A stretch of DNA of 64,000 nucleotides from positions 16,008,501 through 16,072,500 of the forward strand of contig OZ059896.1 of NCBI GenBank assembly GCA_964057225.1, given 5' to 3'. Positions 47,801 through 60,380 of the stretch are shown piece by piece. A program made the position numbers and the translations under genes. Position 1 is the first letter of the stretch; each line of letters starts with the position of its first letter. Below the pieces are notes generated by a model. That model saw only the letters and a list, made by a program, of their open reading frames with translations, had not been told where the DNA came from and searched no databases. This DNA comes from Auanema rhodensis. Taxonomy: Eukaryota; Nematoda; Chromadorea; Rhabditida; Rhabditidae.

Positions 47801-50800
47801 GACATTTGAGACTGAATAACTCAAAAAATAAGCAAAAATATGCAGAAAAGACGGAGAGTTACTTAAATCGGGAAACTTTAATGCCTAAAGAGCTTTATTC
47901 CTCTTCAATCTATCATCTTTTTTTAAACGTAAAGACTTTCGATGAGGAAAAACGATTGAAAATGTGGAATAAGGTTAGACTAATAGTGCTTTAAGGCTAT
48001 TGGTCAATAGAGAAACGATGAAACAGCTACTTCGCGTTTTCACTTGTTCGAACAAAATAATTGGTAATTAATAGAATATTTAATTCATTAGTTTCATTAA
48101 TATAATATAAAGAATAAATATATAAAATATTTTAAAAATAGGATCAAAATCTTACCGGAAGGCTCAACTACACGACCAACAGATTTAGCTCGTCGTGGGG
48201 TTATTTCACACTCAAAACGAGAAGGTGGACGTGAAACAAAAGACGTTGGAGTAATTGGACCTGTAAAAATGTCCATATTTTTTCAAATTGTCTTGTTTGT
48301 GAATGTATTTAGAGAACATAAATGAATTTGAAATAAACAGTTTGTAAAAAAAAAGTAAACTTACGGCTTATATTGCTTGATGTGGGAGCCTGCTCACGCA
48401 GCTGGTACCTCAAGACAGATTCTGAAAAAATTGGTTTGAATGAGAGGGTCTCTGTGTATGTCTATGTGTGTGTGTGTGTGAGTGTGTGCGTATGTTTGAA
48501 GACTAAAATTGTGATGATGGGTAAAAAAGGGAAGAAAGGAGAGAAATATCCACTCATTATAGCGGCAATATAAGAGGGCTGACTAGCCATGAATATGCTT
48601 TCTGCACAATTATAAAATATAATATAATAAAAGATTGGGAGAAATATAAGATAAATCAATGCAAGTTTAGGTTAAACTTATGCAATCATGATAAAGAATA
48701 ATCAGATGGGCCGATGATATAGAAAGATTTTTAATCGTACGAATACAAAGTCAATGATGAAAAGCTGTCTAGAAGCGTAGTTAAGGGGAAGGGGAGGCAG
48801 ATCGGAAGCATTGGAGAGTCGACATACCATGTTGACATTTGGAAAAAGAAACAACAGAACGAGAGGCGAGAAAACTACATGCACACTGACAAAATCTGCG
48901 AAAAATAACAAAAAAAAACGGAAAAATTATTCATATTCATACGAAAGAAAAAGGACTATTTTTGAAATTTTGCTTAAAATATTCTGAAGATATGGAAAGA
49001 AAAATACTTTTCAAATCAATAATAGCTCGTTAGTACAAGAAACATATGAGAAAAGATTTTATGGAAAGAAATGGAAAATAAAGGCAAAAGCTGAGTGTGA
49101 GCAAGAGAAATAGCAAGTCAAATGTAACCAGAGACTAATGGGATAAACGAAATTATAAAAAAAAAGAAATACGATTTCGACCACATGCTGATGAGAGCAG
49201 GGTGATCATGTGAGGATAACCATCCTCGGTCACGGTATGGGGGAGGAGGAAATTCACTACAAAACTTGAATAAGTTGGAAAGCAAATGATTTTTAACATG
49301 ATTATTATGCGAAGAAATCAGTGATTTTTGCTTAAAATCTCGTATTCATAGATGAGATGGCTTCAAAATCAACAATGAAATGAAGGGAAATGAGAAAAGA
49401 GAAAAGAAGAGAAATTGAGAAGAGGAACAAGATGGCGAATGACGAGGAAGACTATCTAAAGGAAGAGGGAATAAAGGAGAGAGCGCTGGACAAGAACAAG
49501 GAGAGCAGATGAGAGAATATCGAAATAGAGAGTAAAACGGAGAGTGGAGAGAACTAGACGATCGAGAAGGGACAGCAAGTTGGTAAAGAGGACCTGAGCG
49601 TTTCGTTTGTTGTCTTTAGCAAGCTGGACTCTCTAAGCCTCACAGGAGACTTTCTATTCTGGACTGTTTCATGAGACTTTCATAATATTTCTATTGAATA
49701 TAGAGAATATGCTGTGTTAATACAGGACTCAATGATGAATATAGTTTTCGGAAATCCTTAAAAGGGATCAAGAATACAGTGCGACTACATATTACGAAGA
49801 GAACGATGAAGAAAACAAGTGAATGGACAAAAGGAGGTAAAAGGCCACGGGAAACTAATACTTCATACGTACCATTTTGATCGTCTAAACGATGCATCTT
49901 CTTAAACATATTACGATACCAGGACGACATCTCAGCCATCTGTTCTGTATCGTCTTCCGCAATTCGTTGTTGTCTTAGAAGTATTTCATCTTCGGTTGGA
50001 GGCTTGTGTTCCGTTGAATGTTCACCAGATACGAGTTGTTCGTCGGGAGATAATGCAGATGCTGATCCTGCTGCTTGTGCTACCGGTGCTGCTGCTGCTG
50101 GATGTGAATGTGGATGAGATGAAGGCGTAACTGTTGCTGGATTCACAGCCGAACTATACGGGGCGGTGCCGTGATGTTCAGTTGAGTACGACATCAAGCT
50201 ATCCGGCCTGCAAATAGCAAATTCATGCGCGAGCTATGAGAGATAAATCGGTATTGAAATTAGAGAAACGGATCGATGTATATGAGAAGAAGCTTTTTAT
50301 TTTGATTAATTTAGTAGATAGGACTTCTTTTAAAGATTATATATAGTTTGAATGAAAGTGACTTGAAGCCGAATGAGAAGAAGAAGAGCTGAAGAAAGTC
50401 TGTCGAGGGATGTCAATTGCGTTGTATAGACAAATACAACGCGCACCTCTCTCAGGCTTTTCCTTCTCGTGGCTATGTTGTTATCGAAGCAAATGAATAA
50501 TTCATTCTACCAAATAGAGTCACATTTACCTGCGAGAATCTGATGACATGACGCTGAATGTACCATCCTCACGTTGTGTGGAATGCATAGAGCTGGAATC
50601 GAATGATGTATCCTGCAAAGAAAATGCATTAACTTATGAACATATGATTGAAGAAAATTGAATAACCTTAAATGAGGGTGTTTCCGCAAAACCACTGTCG
50701 TTCGTAAAAGTGTATGATTTTTGAGCTGGAGGAGACGCAACATCAGAAGATGGTGTTGAGAGCAATGGCGTAACAGGAGAGTATTGTGAGCGTCTACAAC

Positions 50801-52696
50801 CTATTTATTAGATTAAAGTGGATTTCAGTTATGTCTGACCGTAATGTGGCATAGTGATCACCACTGTTTGAAGAGTAAGATCCGAAAGGAGCTGGGGATC
50901 TAGACTTTAGAAGCTCAGACATTTCTAAATCCATACTTTGCCGACGAGGCTTATTCTGAGCATTTTGTCTTGGCGAACATTTAGGATCTTCAGGTGGACT
51001 ATCAGGAGATATATGCTCATCTTTCTGAATATAAAACATGTTTCCAAGTAAATGGCTGTGCAGAACCAACATGAATATACGAAACTTGGGATGTAGTAAC
51101 ATCATCATCATCAAAGAACGTCATACAAGAAGTGGACATAGGTGCCTGTGAATGATGATCTCCTGAAGGAGGCTTATGCTCAATTCTCGGATCATTAATT
51201 GAAGATGAGCATTCAATATCAGGAAATGATTTCGTATAATTGTGATTATCAGTATAAGTATTAGAATAAGTATCTGAAAACAGAGTTCAAGTATCGATAT
51301 ATAGAGGTTAAGCTCCTTACTTTGAGGTGGAATCTCATTGACTTGAAGTTCAGACGATGGTTCATATAAGCTATGATAATAATCTGAAGCTGTTTGATTA
51401 CCTTTCTGAGTATTTTGCTCATTAGCTTTAGCTTGAGGAGCTAAAACAATCTAGCATTTGAGATAATAACAGTTAGTAATACCTGGATCATCATCAATGG
51501 CTGTAGATATGATAGGTTTACTTGGAACAACAGTGTTGTAGCTAGCAGATTGTGATGATTGAGAAGGTGCTGGTGAATTATCAATATTATAAGTATTTGA
51601 TATATTATTTCCATTAACTATATCTAATTTCGAAGAATTATCATAAATGTATCTGAAAAATATTTTCATGATCCAAATGTTTTCAGAAACATGACTCACG
51701 ATAATGGAGCATTGTAATAAGAATCTTCTCGATCATAATTACCATTAGCATTACTATTTCTAGCAATAGTATTTAAGAAACTGTTAGGTTCATACTGCAC
51801 AGATTCACGATTATCGCCTAGTTCTTCGCCAGATTCATGTATTGTTACAGCCTTATTAGGCTTGGGTGGCACTACTGGTGGCAGTGGAGGCTTCGAGTGT
51901 GGCTCTACTGAATGAGGTGAGTATGCCAGATGGTAACTCGGAGGTGGAACCTATAACTTATGATATAATTAAGATATTAAATAGTAAGTTCTACACACCC
52001 CTTGAAAATATTTTGTTGGTGGCACAGGTCCATCTAGAACTCGTCCCAAATATGGCTTATTATCATCAAAGCCTTCAAAAACTTTGATATTCGAAGCTTT
52101 CCAAGTCGGTGTTTCTCCGACATCTACAATTAAAAATATTATGTTATTATTATAATAATAAATAATCTAACCCATATAAAGATTTGATGATGGTGTTTTA
52201 GGCCTTGGTGGTCCAGTCGGTGCTTTCATTTCAAGTTTATCAGTAATAGCCTGACGTAAAGCTGCAACACTTCTTCGTCCAGGAACCTGAAGAAACTATC
52301 TTTTACATATTTTTGTATATATAATATGATTTTGTATAATAGATATGTTAAGTTTTCCAAAATGAAACATGACAAACATGCAGATAAAACATAAATTACA
52401 ATCATTTGTAATGAACTCTAGACAATACTATAACAATCAAGGAAACAAAGACAATATTATAATACTATGAGTTTAGAATTAACTATAAAAATGAATAATT
52501 GATTATATAATATATATACATGTATATATTTAGAATTGGCTGACCTCGACATCTCCTTCTGCTGGATTATGTGTTTTTATTTCAGCTCTCATAGCCCAAT
52601 CTGATGATGTTGCAGGAGTTATCCTCATCTAAATTAGACAATGAAAAACAAAACATATAATTTAAAAATAAAAATAAAAACATTAGTAGATTAATT

Positions 52697-52749
<53 letters not shown>

Positions 52750-54911
52750 TAAGAGAGAAAGAGCAATTTGAATATTAATAATACAGAGAATGTTGATAAT
52801 GAATATGATAACATGTAAGAAATCGTTGAAAGTGGGGTAAAGGTTTTGAATATATTTTTAGCAAATATTATATATTATATATAGATATATAGCTTTATTC
52901 CTATAAAGGTAATAATTAATAAGAAGTAGAATATCGTATTCATTCGGCGATTCTTTCTTAATAAAAAGCAAATAAAGATAAGTAAACGAATAGGTATGGT
53001 CGTTTAGTTGACAATCACAATCTAAAATGAATAAACACATAATTAAAAGGAAAAACAAATCAAAATTCTTAATTATTAATATAAGAAAAAGAAAAAAAAA
53101 TATATGAGAAAGAAGGTTGGAACCAGGTTGCAGAATAGACGGAATGTATACTATTATTAGAGATGAAGACAAGCAATTTCCTATTAAGCAATATTACCAT
53201 AAGAATTAAAATTCAAGTTTGAAGTTGAAGAGTAGGTTGAGAAATGTAAATGCTGATATAGATCCTGATTCAACACTAGTTTTAGAAGGAAACTTTTCCA
53301 TAGTAATCGTATGTTATCTTTGGATGTTTCCGTCTAAAATAGCCTATCGTATTGTGATCGGAAATGAAAGTCATGGTCCAGTAGAGGTGAGTTGACCTTT
53401 TATAGGCGGACCGAAAATCCATTCATTTAATGGTTAGAATTAGTTGATTATGAATAATAGTTTATGATTTAATTGGCATGATTGACCATGAAATATATTA
53501 TAACTTATAGTTATCTTACTTTAAAATTAATTAAGAGATAAAATAAAAACAAAAGAAAATCATTTTAAGTTTTCGGCAATAAGGCCGTATGACAATTGTA
53601 ATTGTTTCTCACTCATCTATCTTCTCAGATAAAATAATGATGTTAAGGCATATGGAACATTTTTTTTTTAAAAAGTTAAAAAGAAAAAGAAAAAATTATG
53701 GAAATAGGTAAAGAAGTAAATGGTGAACTGACGACTAGGATCGTCCTAATCAAGTAATAAATCTGAGAAATGGCAATCAATAAGATATGCAACAATTGCT
53801 GTTAAAAGTATCAGCTGTTTCATAGTGCTTAGAACTTAGTACATTAAAGTGAAAATAGTGATAGAAAGTGAGAAATAGAAGATATTATGAGGAGAAGTGA
53901 ATACTAACTGAAAAGAGATGGAAAGAGGGATATAAAGACTGAGTTAAGACCGCAGAAGACGATGAGAAGGAAAGAAGCTAATGATTCAATCAAAGACATC
54001 GAGAGAGAGAGAAAATAGAGAAAATGAAATTGGTGGGAAGCAAAGCAAGATTTGGGTAAAAATTCGGAAAACTTGCCATAACTTTGGTATTGTTAATGAG
54101 ACATTGATCTCTTTGACAAAGCAATCAAACATACAGCATTTACCAGGATTTAGAGAGAAAGATAGAGAGAAATCAATAAACATCATCAATGTAGTAAATT
54201 GTGTCTAGAAAGCAGGAAAAGACAAGCCCTAGTGAAAGAGCACGGAGAGATAAAAATACTTTTTGATGCTAGCTTTAGATAACCACTTGCAGATGTGAAC
54301 AACAATGTTGTCTTAATAAAAAAATCTTTTCTAATAGAAAGAATAGATAAAAAGAAAATGAAAAAGGAGAATATACAGATTTACGGAGAGAAAAATAGAA
54401 AAAAGAGAAATGAAATGAGATAGTTACGTGAAAGGTAAATGAATATATGAAGAGAAATTAGTTTAACTATATATGAATGTGATATATAGATATTTGAATA
54501 AAAGAAAAAGATGAAAAATGTTATTTTCGGTCATGAAAAGCATTTATAAAACACGAAAAATGTTTATTCAACTACACTGACCTGGTCTAGTGAATTGATT
54601 TCGGCCGGCTGTTCTATTGCTTCCGATTCCTCCATTGGCTCTAACGTTTTTATAACTGAAAATAATTGAATAAAATATGAAAAATGAAAAGAAAAAAAAA
54701 GTTTTTTTTGCTGTTATTTTGTTAAAATGAAAAATAGCTTTTGAAATTGCTTATCAATGGGAAACACAAGGTGCACGACACTGCTGCTCGAATAAAACAA
54801 AAAAAAAGATAAAGCAATCGACATAATACTGAACCAGAATACAAATGAAGAATGAGAAGTATTAAAGAATAAGGTGATCAGATAGCTAGATAGTGAGAAA
54901 GATAGAAAAAG

Positions 54912-54966
<55 letters not shown>

Positions 54967-56505
54967 GATTAAGAGAAACATCCAAGAAACGAACGAACAC
55001 AAACCGATCATTACAACTGCATTATGAGAAATGAAACTTGTTCGCGTGAATCTCACGTGAAAAAAAGTCTTGTAAGCAAGTTGTAAGATGAGCAAGAAAT
55101 GCCAGAAGAATATTTTTTCAACCTTCACCCTCAGGCAATATATTCAATATAGTATAGATAGTGAAACTAAATGTTCGAACAATGATGAATACATTTGAAA
55201 TATTATGAGATATGAAAGAACGTATAAGAGTAAAATGATCATTAAAGTTTTAAAGTTTTTTTTATGGAATTTGAAGATAAATGAGTCATCAAATAGAGAT
55301 TTCAAACTTAAAAATGACATACCTCTATGTTCAGTAACAGGCTTGTCGGTATCATCAATATGAATAAAGCTGTAACAAAAGTATTTTTGCAAACAAAATA
55401 AAGAAAAAAACATCTGATTTATAAAAAAAAATATTCAAAATAAAAAATTGAAAGTGAAAGAAAAAAATGTTGAGTATTGCAACCTGTTCGGAGTGCTGCG
55501 CCCACTATGTATATCAGATATGGAGCCACCGGCAAAATCAGCACAAACACTATCATATCCAGTTGTTGTACTTTCGGACGGTAATCCTATTTAACGATAT
55601 AATAGTATAAGGTTGAATGTTCGGAAAAGCAGTAAGAAAACCTTGTTGGAATCCCATTTGGATTTTTCGTTGTAATAGACGATCAGTAGCTGGTGAGCGA
55701 TTTAAACAGATTTGCTCAAAGAACTGACGGCGATTCTAAAATAAGATGAATTTATATGAAAATACAATGTACTAGAGAGCAAATTTTAAAAAAATTGGAG
55801 AAGTTATACCTGCGTTGCACCTTTGATGCCTTCAAGATCCAATCGTATCTGACGAATGGGTGATTGTGTATGAAAAGAATTCGATCGAGGTAAATTTGGA
55901 GATGATGTTACTGATGACGGAGCAGGAACCCTGGAATTATTAATTCGTGAAATTGAGAGATATAACAGTCAGTTTAACCCTTTTTTGCTTAAATAAGGAG
56001 AATTATGAGCTGAATTACTCAATTTCTCTTTTCGGACTGTTTGATGATATCCTTCTGGAGTTCTGTAAAACAAAAATATTTGATAGAAAAATTGATTCAG
56101 ACTCAATCAATGGAATCTTTAATGTAATTTCGTGAGCCAATGTAAAAAAAATTGGAAAAGAAAGGCAGGTTGAGGTAATGAATTATAACTTGGAAATAGG
56201 GTTGTGTGAATTACCTAATAACGCCTATTGTCAAGAGATCTTTGGATTCTGAAACCTTCTTATATGCTTCTTCTACGGATTGAACAGGCAAATCATTTAT
56301 AGTTTGAATGATATCTCCTAATCGTACTCCAGCTACATTAGCTCGACCACCAGGTAGCATCTGATCACAAACAGAATTAGTTTGAAGTTCAAGAATCAGC
56401 TCAAGAGAGAAAACTCACTTTGCAAACTACTGGACGTTGTTGATCATCAGAAGATATACGTAAACCCCATGGAGGTCCACCCATAAGCGTTGATGTTGTC
56501 AACAT
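44853..56505 (-). CDS. sorb-1: PDZ - sorbin motif - three-SH3 adaptor (CAP/vinexin/SORBS family)
   Basis: Cytoskeletal adaptor family that links vinculin and integrin adhesion sites to actin. From the N-terminus: a PDZ domain (56505-56222; GGPPWGLRISSDDQQRPVV, GGRANVAGVRLGDIIQTIND); serine-rich exons (55940-55330, 54660-54590, 52630-50500, with PPLPPVVPPKPNKAV); a sorbin-type motif SSWYRNMFKKMHRLDDQNG (about 49875-49930); a Cys-rich exon (47460-47170); a coiled coil (46680-46540); SH3-1 (about 46380-46150, ELSLNKGDIVRINRE, VGIFPTSYV); SH3-2 (about 46080-45835, MRAVYPFTARNSNEMS, IGIFPKSYV); a charged repeat (45660-45400); SH3-3 (about 45115-44853, YRALFAYKPQKDDELELE, FGTFPGNYVQKH). The stop is at 44853-44855. 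The three SH3s and sorbin motif fix the family. Whether the PDZ exons belong to the same transcript or form a separate upstream gene is uncertain. An ATG at 47460-47462 could start a shorter isoform. Confidence 0.82.
45400..45660 (-). repeat. In-frame charged repeat in the SORBS-like gene
   Basis: On the coding strand the exon encodes tandem units built on [VI]-x-R-E/D, for example REVPREVPREIPRQIPREA and REVQREIHRDAQREIQREV. The DNA repeats a roughly 12-24-base unit related to GAAGTTCCACGAGAA with drift. It lies between SH3-2 and SH3-3 and would give a long charged helix or a flexible spacer. Because the unit length is divisible by three, other frames on both strands are also open; those are by-products. 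Confidence 0.75.
48461..48490. repeat. Short (GT)n tract
   Basis: TGTGTGTGTGTGTG with slight interruptions, inside an intron of the SORBS-like gene. Confidence 0.7.
52699..52746. repeat. (GA)n microsatellite
   Basis: About 24 GA units, in an intron of the SORBS-like gene; (TC)n on the coding strand, a long polypyrimidine tract. Confidence 0.9.
54914..54958. repeat. (GA)n microsatellite
   Basis: About 22 AG units in another intron of the same gene; again (TC)n on the coding strand. Confidence 0.9.
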
Positions 56506-57765
56506 TATTTGTTGAATTAGGGAAAGAAAAATAGAAAAAAAAATTAAAAATTGAACAATGCAGAAACAAATAAAGTCGCCAAGTAAAAACTAATTTCATA
56601 CACGAGATGCCAGCTGTTAGCTTAAACGCTGTAATAATTTAGGGTTGGGACAGTGAGTGGCGTGAATCAAATTGTCAAGTTAGAGTATCCAACAATATAT
56701 TTTTATTAAAAATTTGTAAATAACCAATAGCATGCTGGTCATCATTCAGCTAAGTATATAGATTAATGAATCTTATGATCAGTCTGAATAACATTTCTTC
56801 AATTTGATCACAAATTGTAATCTTACAGATGAACAAGTAACATTTAACTTGATTTTCATTAATTATCACATATTTTCGAGCATTTTTATACAAACTTAGC
56901 CAAGTTTCTTTCGCAACTTGAACGAATAATCCTTATATCTCTGTTTAAGTCAAAGATTAGTCATATTAGATAAAAATACCTTACAAATCTCTTGTTTTAC
57001 ATATATTAATTGAAATTAACGTACAGTACAAATTTAAAAATATTTATACAATTTAAAACTAAATATTAATAATCGACATAACACATTATTTCAAGTTTTA
57101 ATCATATTTAAACATGAAATAACATTTCATTAATAATAATAATAAGATATTAGAAACAAAATAATCTTATCAATAAGGAAACTTTATATGATTTATTACT
57201 ATTAAAATATTATTATATATAGTATATATAGTATAAATAAATATATAATATTATCTATATTTAAAATATTTTTGGTGATCACTGTATTTGGGCGGGGTTT
57301 CTATTCAAAATAAGACAAGAGGATGGAGGGATGTGACATGATGTGGCTCAAAGTACTTACAAAGTCTAGAAAAATTGTTTTCTTATCAAATCTGTCATGG
57401 AACTTCGTATCTATACCATTTTTTTGTGTCAGAATAATATAAAAAGGACAAAGGGTGTGATAAACCAAATGGTCTTATCAAAGCAAATTAGTTGTATGTT
57501 ATTTAATTCTTAAATCTATAATATTTCTATGTTCATGAAGAAGGTTGGGTTATTCTGAGGACTTTGCATCAATTTTCGATTCAATAATCAGTTTAATAAA
57601 TGCATGACAATTATTGTAAGTTTGAACTATTAGAAGTATCTATATTGAACTCAATCTCCACTATTTGATTATACTGGCTGATAAAATATTGATTTCTATG
57701 AATTTCAAAACAAGTGCGAAGTTTTTAGTCAAGGCAAGAGGAGTTACTGTTAAAGGTAACCCGTA
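56506..57765. other. AT-rich intergenic DNA upstream of the PDZ/SORBS-like gene
   Basis: No gene seen. Very AT-rich, with TATA-like repeats around 57215-57260. The promoter of the minus-strand gene should be at its left end. Confidence 0.4.
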
Positions 57766-57836
57766 GCATCGGTGGTTCAGTGGTAGAATGCTCGCCTGCC
57801 ACGCGGGCGACCCGGGTTCGATTCCCGGCCGATGCA
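57766..57836 (+). tRNA. tRNA-Gly(GCC)
   Basis: A 71-base cloverleaf folds fully: acceptor GCATCGG/CCGATGC with discriminator A, D arm with AGTGGTA loop, anticodon stem CTCGC/GCGGG around loop CTGCCAC (anticodon GCC), and T arm with GGTTCGATTCC (B box). There is no intron. A T-rich run (TTTCTTTT from about 57839) follows as the likely RNA polymerase III terminator. Reads glycine codons GGC/GGT. Confidence 0.97.
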
Positions 57837-59456
57837 ACTTTCTTTTGAAAAATTTACCTCAATTGCTTTTATTTATTTTTTCATTTACGTCTTTTTTTCT
57901 AAAAGACAAGGACGATTTAAACTTTTAACATATAATAGTTGATTTACATATTGAATTTTTAATATAATTAACTACGCAAAGCAAAGTAAATAGAATATAA
58001 TATAAGTCAAGAAATATGGTACTTTTCAAATTTATAATGTCAAACTATTGTATAAGACAAGTTCCTATTTCTCGATTATATGGTGATTGTCATTTTGTTT
58101 TTTCTATATTTCAATTTTTTATTTACAGTTGCTTCGGTTCCTTTGAGATACTGGTACAAGGCTATTTAGCAGATACTTTAGTATTTCGTCTTGAAAAATG
58201 AAAAAGAAGAAAAAAGTAACTTAAAAGTAAGATTCTCAAAGGCTTTTGATTATTTTATTGTGTTATAGCTCAAGCTTTTGATGAAATCTCAGTCCATTGA
58301 TCATTCGGTTCTTTTTAACCCGATTTGGATAACTATTACCAAATAGGTAACGATATTTTACATATCTTAGGAGTTCGTACCTATTCGTTCCAGATTTAGC
58401 AAATTTGTAATACATCATTTTAAATCCAATCAAATATTTCGAAGATTTTTTAATTTTCTAAAATTGAAGATTTTAAAGATTTTAAACTGCTATTTTGGAT
58501 TATTGTTGAAATTTCAGAATACATAAACAAATTATTTCTGAATCACGTTATCACACGTGAAAGATCATTCTGAATTGAGCAAGTACGTGGAGCGGTTGAA
58601 TTTCATACAAATCAGATTAAACTTTAAAAAATTAGTTGAAACAAAAAATACAAAAAGCATGTGAACGTTTTATTTCTTTTTTTCAAGCTTCAAACACCAA
58701 ATATTTTGAAATGAACATGAACATTGTTCATTAGTTTATTTAATTATTTTACAATGTTATTGTAAGAGAATTAAGATGAATTCAGATAAAAAAAAAGTTT
58801 TTTTTTTAATGTCAAATCGATTTCTCATGCTTATTGATGAATTGAAAGAACAGACATGCCAGTTGTTTCTTCAGCGGAGGGCCATGTGACGCAAAGCTAA
58901 CGATGTGAGCTCTGATTTGACAAGCTTTTTTTCTTTCAGATGTTTCAAATTCATAAATGTTTTGAATTCACCTAGCTTACTCATATTACTTCTTGAATAA
59001 TGAAACATTTTTGTTTTGTTTTTCAATTTAAAACATTGACCAGTAGAATATTTGACACATGTATGCACTTCAATTCAATTGTTAACTATTACGTTTGAAT
59101 AGCATGATTAATCATCCATTATTTATCTATTATTCTCATTGGGAAAATACTGATCTTTTGAATACAAACCAAGCTTTATCATCACTTGTAAACTTGGAAA
59201 TAAGAACTTGAATCATTTTTCTACTTTTCCAATTTCAAACATATGTGAATGACCGTTTGAAGAGCAATAAAATTATGTTTCCGCTATCATTCCCACACGT
59301 GTTTCAACAGCTGCAGCTGATATCAACATAATCAGAAGCTTGATTGCCGCGAAAAATCTTTAATTCGATTTTTTCTTTATTTTGATTCCATCTAATCTTT
59401 GCAGATTGTGTATGAACTTTCATTAATGTATAATGTTTTAATTATTTTTTCAGCTT
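57837..59456. other. AT-rich intergenic DNA upstream of the dynein light chain gene
   Basis: No gene seen. CACGTG E-box-like sequences occur near 58550 and 59295. The dynein light chain promoter is expected at the right end, closing with ATTATTTTTTCAG (to 59453), a trans-splice-like acceptor three bases before the start codon. Confidence 0.4.
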
Positions 59457-60380
59457 ATGGTGGAAGTTACGCGTAGAAAAATTAGTTCAAAAAGGTATTT
59501 TATATATTTCTATTTTTATAATATTTTAATAATAAATATTGTAAAATATAACTAATAAAGATCAAAAAACAGAACAATTCAAATAGACCAATCATAAGTC
59601 GAAATTGTCAAAAATTCTTACGTGTAAACAGATATCCGTTGAGAAAAAAAGTTTTGTGATTAGCTAATCTATTTGAATACATTCAGCGTAGGAAATTCAA
59701 TATCATCTCAACATCTCTATTACTTCTTTTCTGTGTTTTGAAACATTTCATTCGTCACTCCAACATCTTCCTCATTCATTCGTCTCTTCCTTCTTCTTCT
59801 ATTTTAAAATTAATTCATCTACTTATTTCTGAATAAATCTATTACAAAACAACTAAAAAAACAAACAAAATGTTAGTGTTTATTCTTTAATCTCAATTTG
59901 AACTAGTTTATTACATATATATTAACCTTTTTGATATAATTTATTAGTTATTTCCTATCAAAGTTCATTGTTTTCAGGCGAGAATCAAGAAAATGGAAAG
60001 ATCCACCTCAGAAAGCTCTACGTGCTAAAGATATCATAGTGAAAGCCTCAAATGTGACTGAAGATAAGAATACTCAGGTTTACATTAAACTCTCCTCTTC
60101 TCTCATATTCATTCATGTATGTATATAGGCTATTCAATTTCTTGGATTAGCACTAGAAACATGTGGAATAGAGAATGAAATAGCAACGTTCATAAAGCGT
60201 AAATGTGATGAAGCATTCGGTTAGAACTTTTTCAGCTATTTCTATATTAAATACGAACGTTTTCTAGAAATGAATTGGCAGGTTATTGTTGGAAGAAATT
60301 TCGGATCTCATTTAGATTGTGTTGAATATATACATTTAACTATATCTAAAATATCAGTGTTAATATTTCGTTGTCGATAA
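59457..60380 (+). CDS. LC8-type dynein light chain with basic N-terminal extension
   Basis: LC8 light chains are dimeric hubs of the dynein motor and of many other complexes. Four exons encode about 115 residues. The core reads IVKASNVTEDKNTQAIQFLG, ALETCGIENEIATFIKRKCD, EMNWQVIVGRNFGSH and ISKISVLIFRCR, matching the helix 1, helix 2 and W-x-x-IVGRNFGS beta strand of LC8. The family's usual THE segment after GRNFGS is replaced by HLDCVEY, and the C-terminal FKSG by FRCR, so it is a divergent paralogue. The N-terminus adds about 30 mostly basic residues (MVEVTRRKISSKRRESRKW). The donor after GCATTCG and acceptor TTTTCTAG join in frame. The stop is at 60378-60380. Intron 1 (about 59494-59977) is longer than the others. 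Confidence 0.88.

Noticed and set aside
52858-53172. 104-codon minus-strand ORF in the SORBS-like gene
   Set aside because: Phe/Leu/Ile/Tyr-rich translation of AT-rich intron sequence; no similarity recognised.
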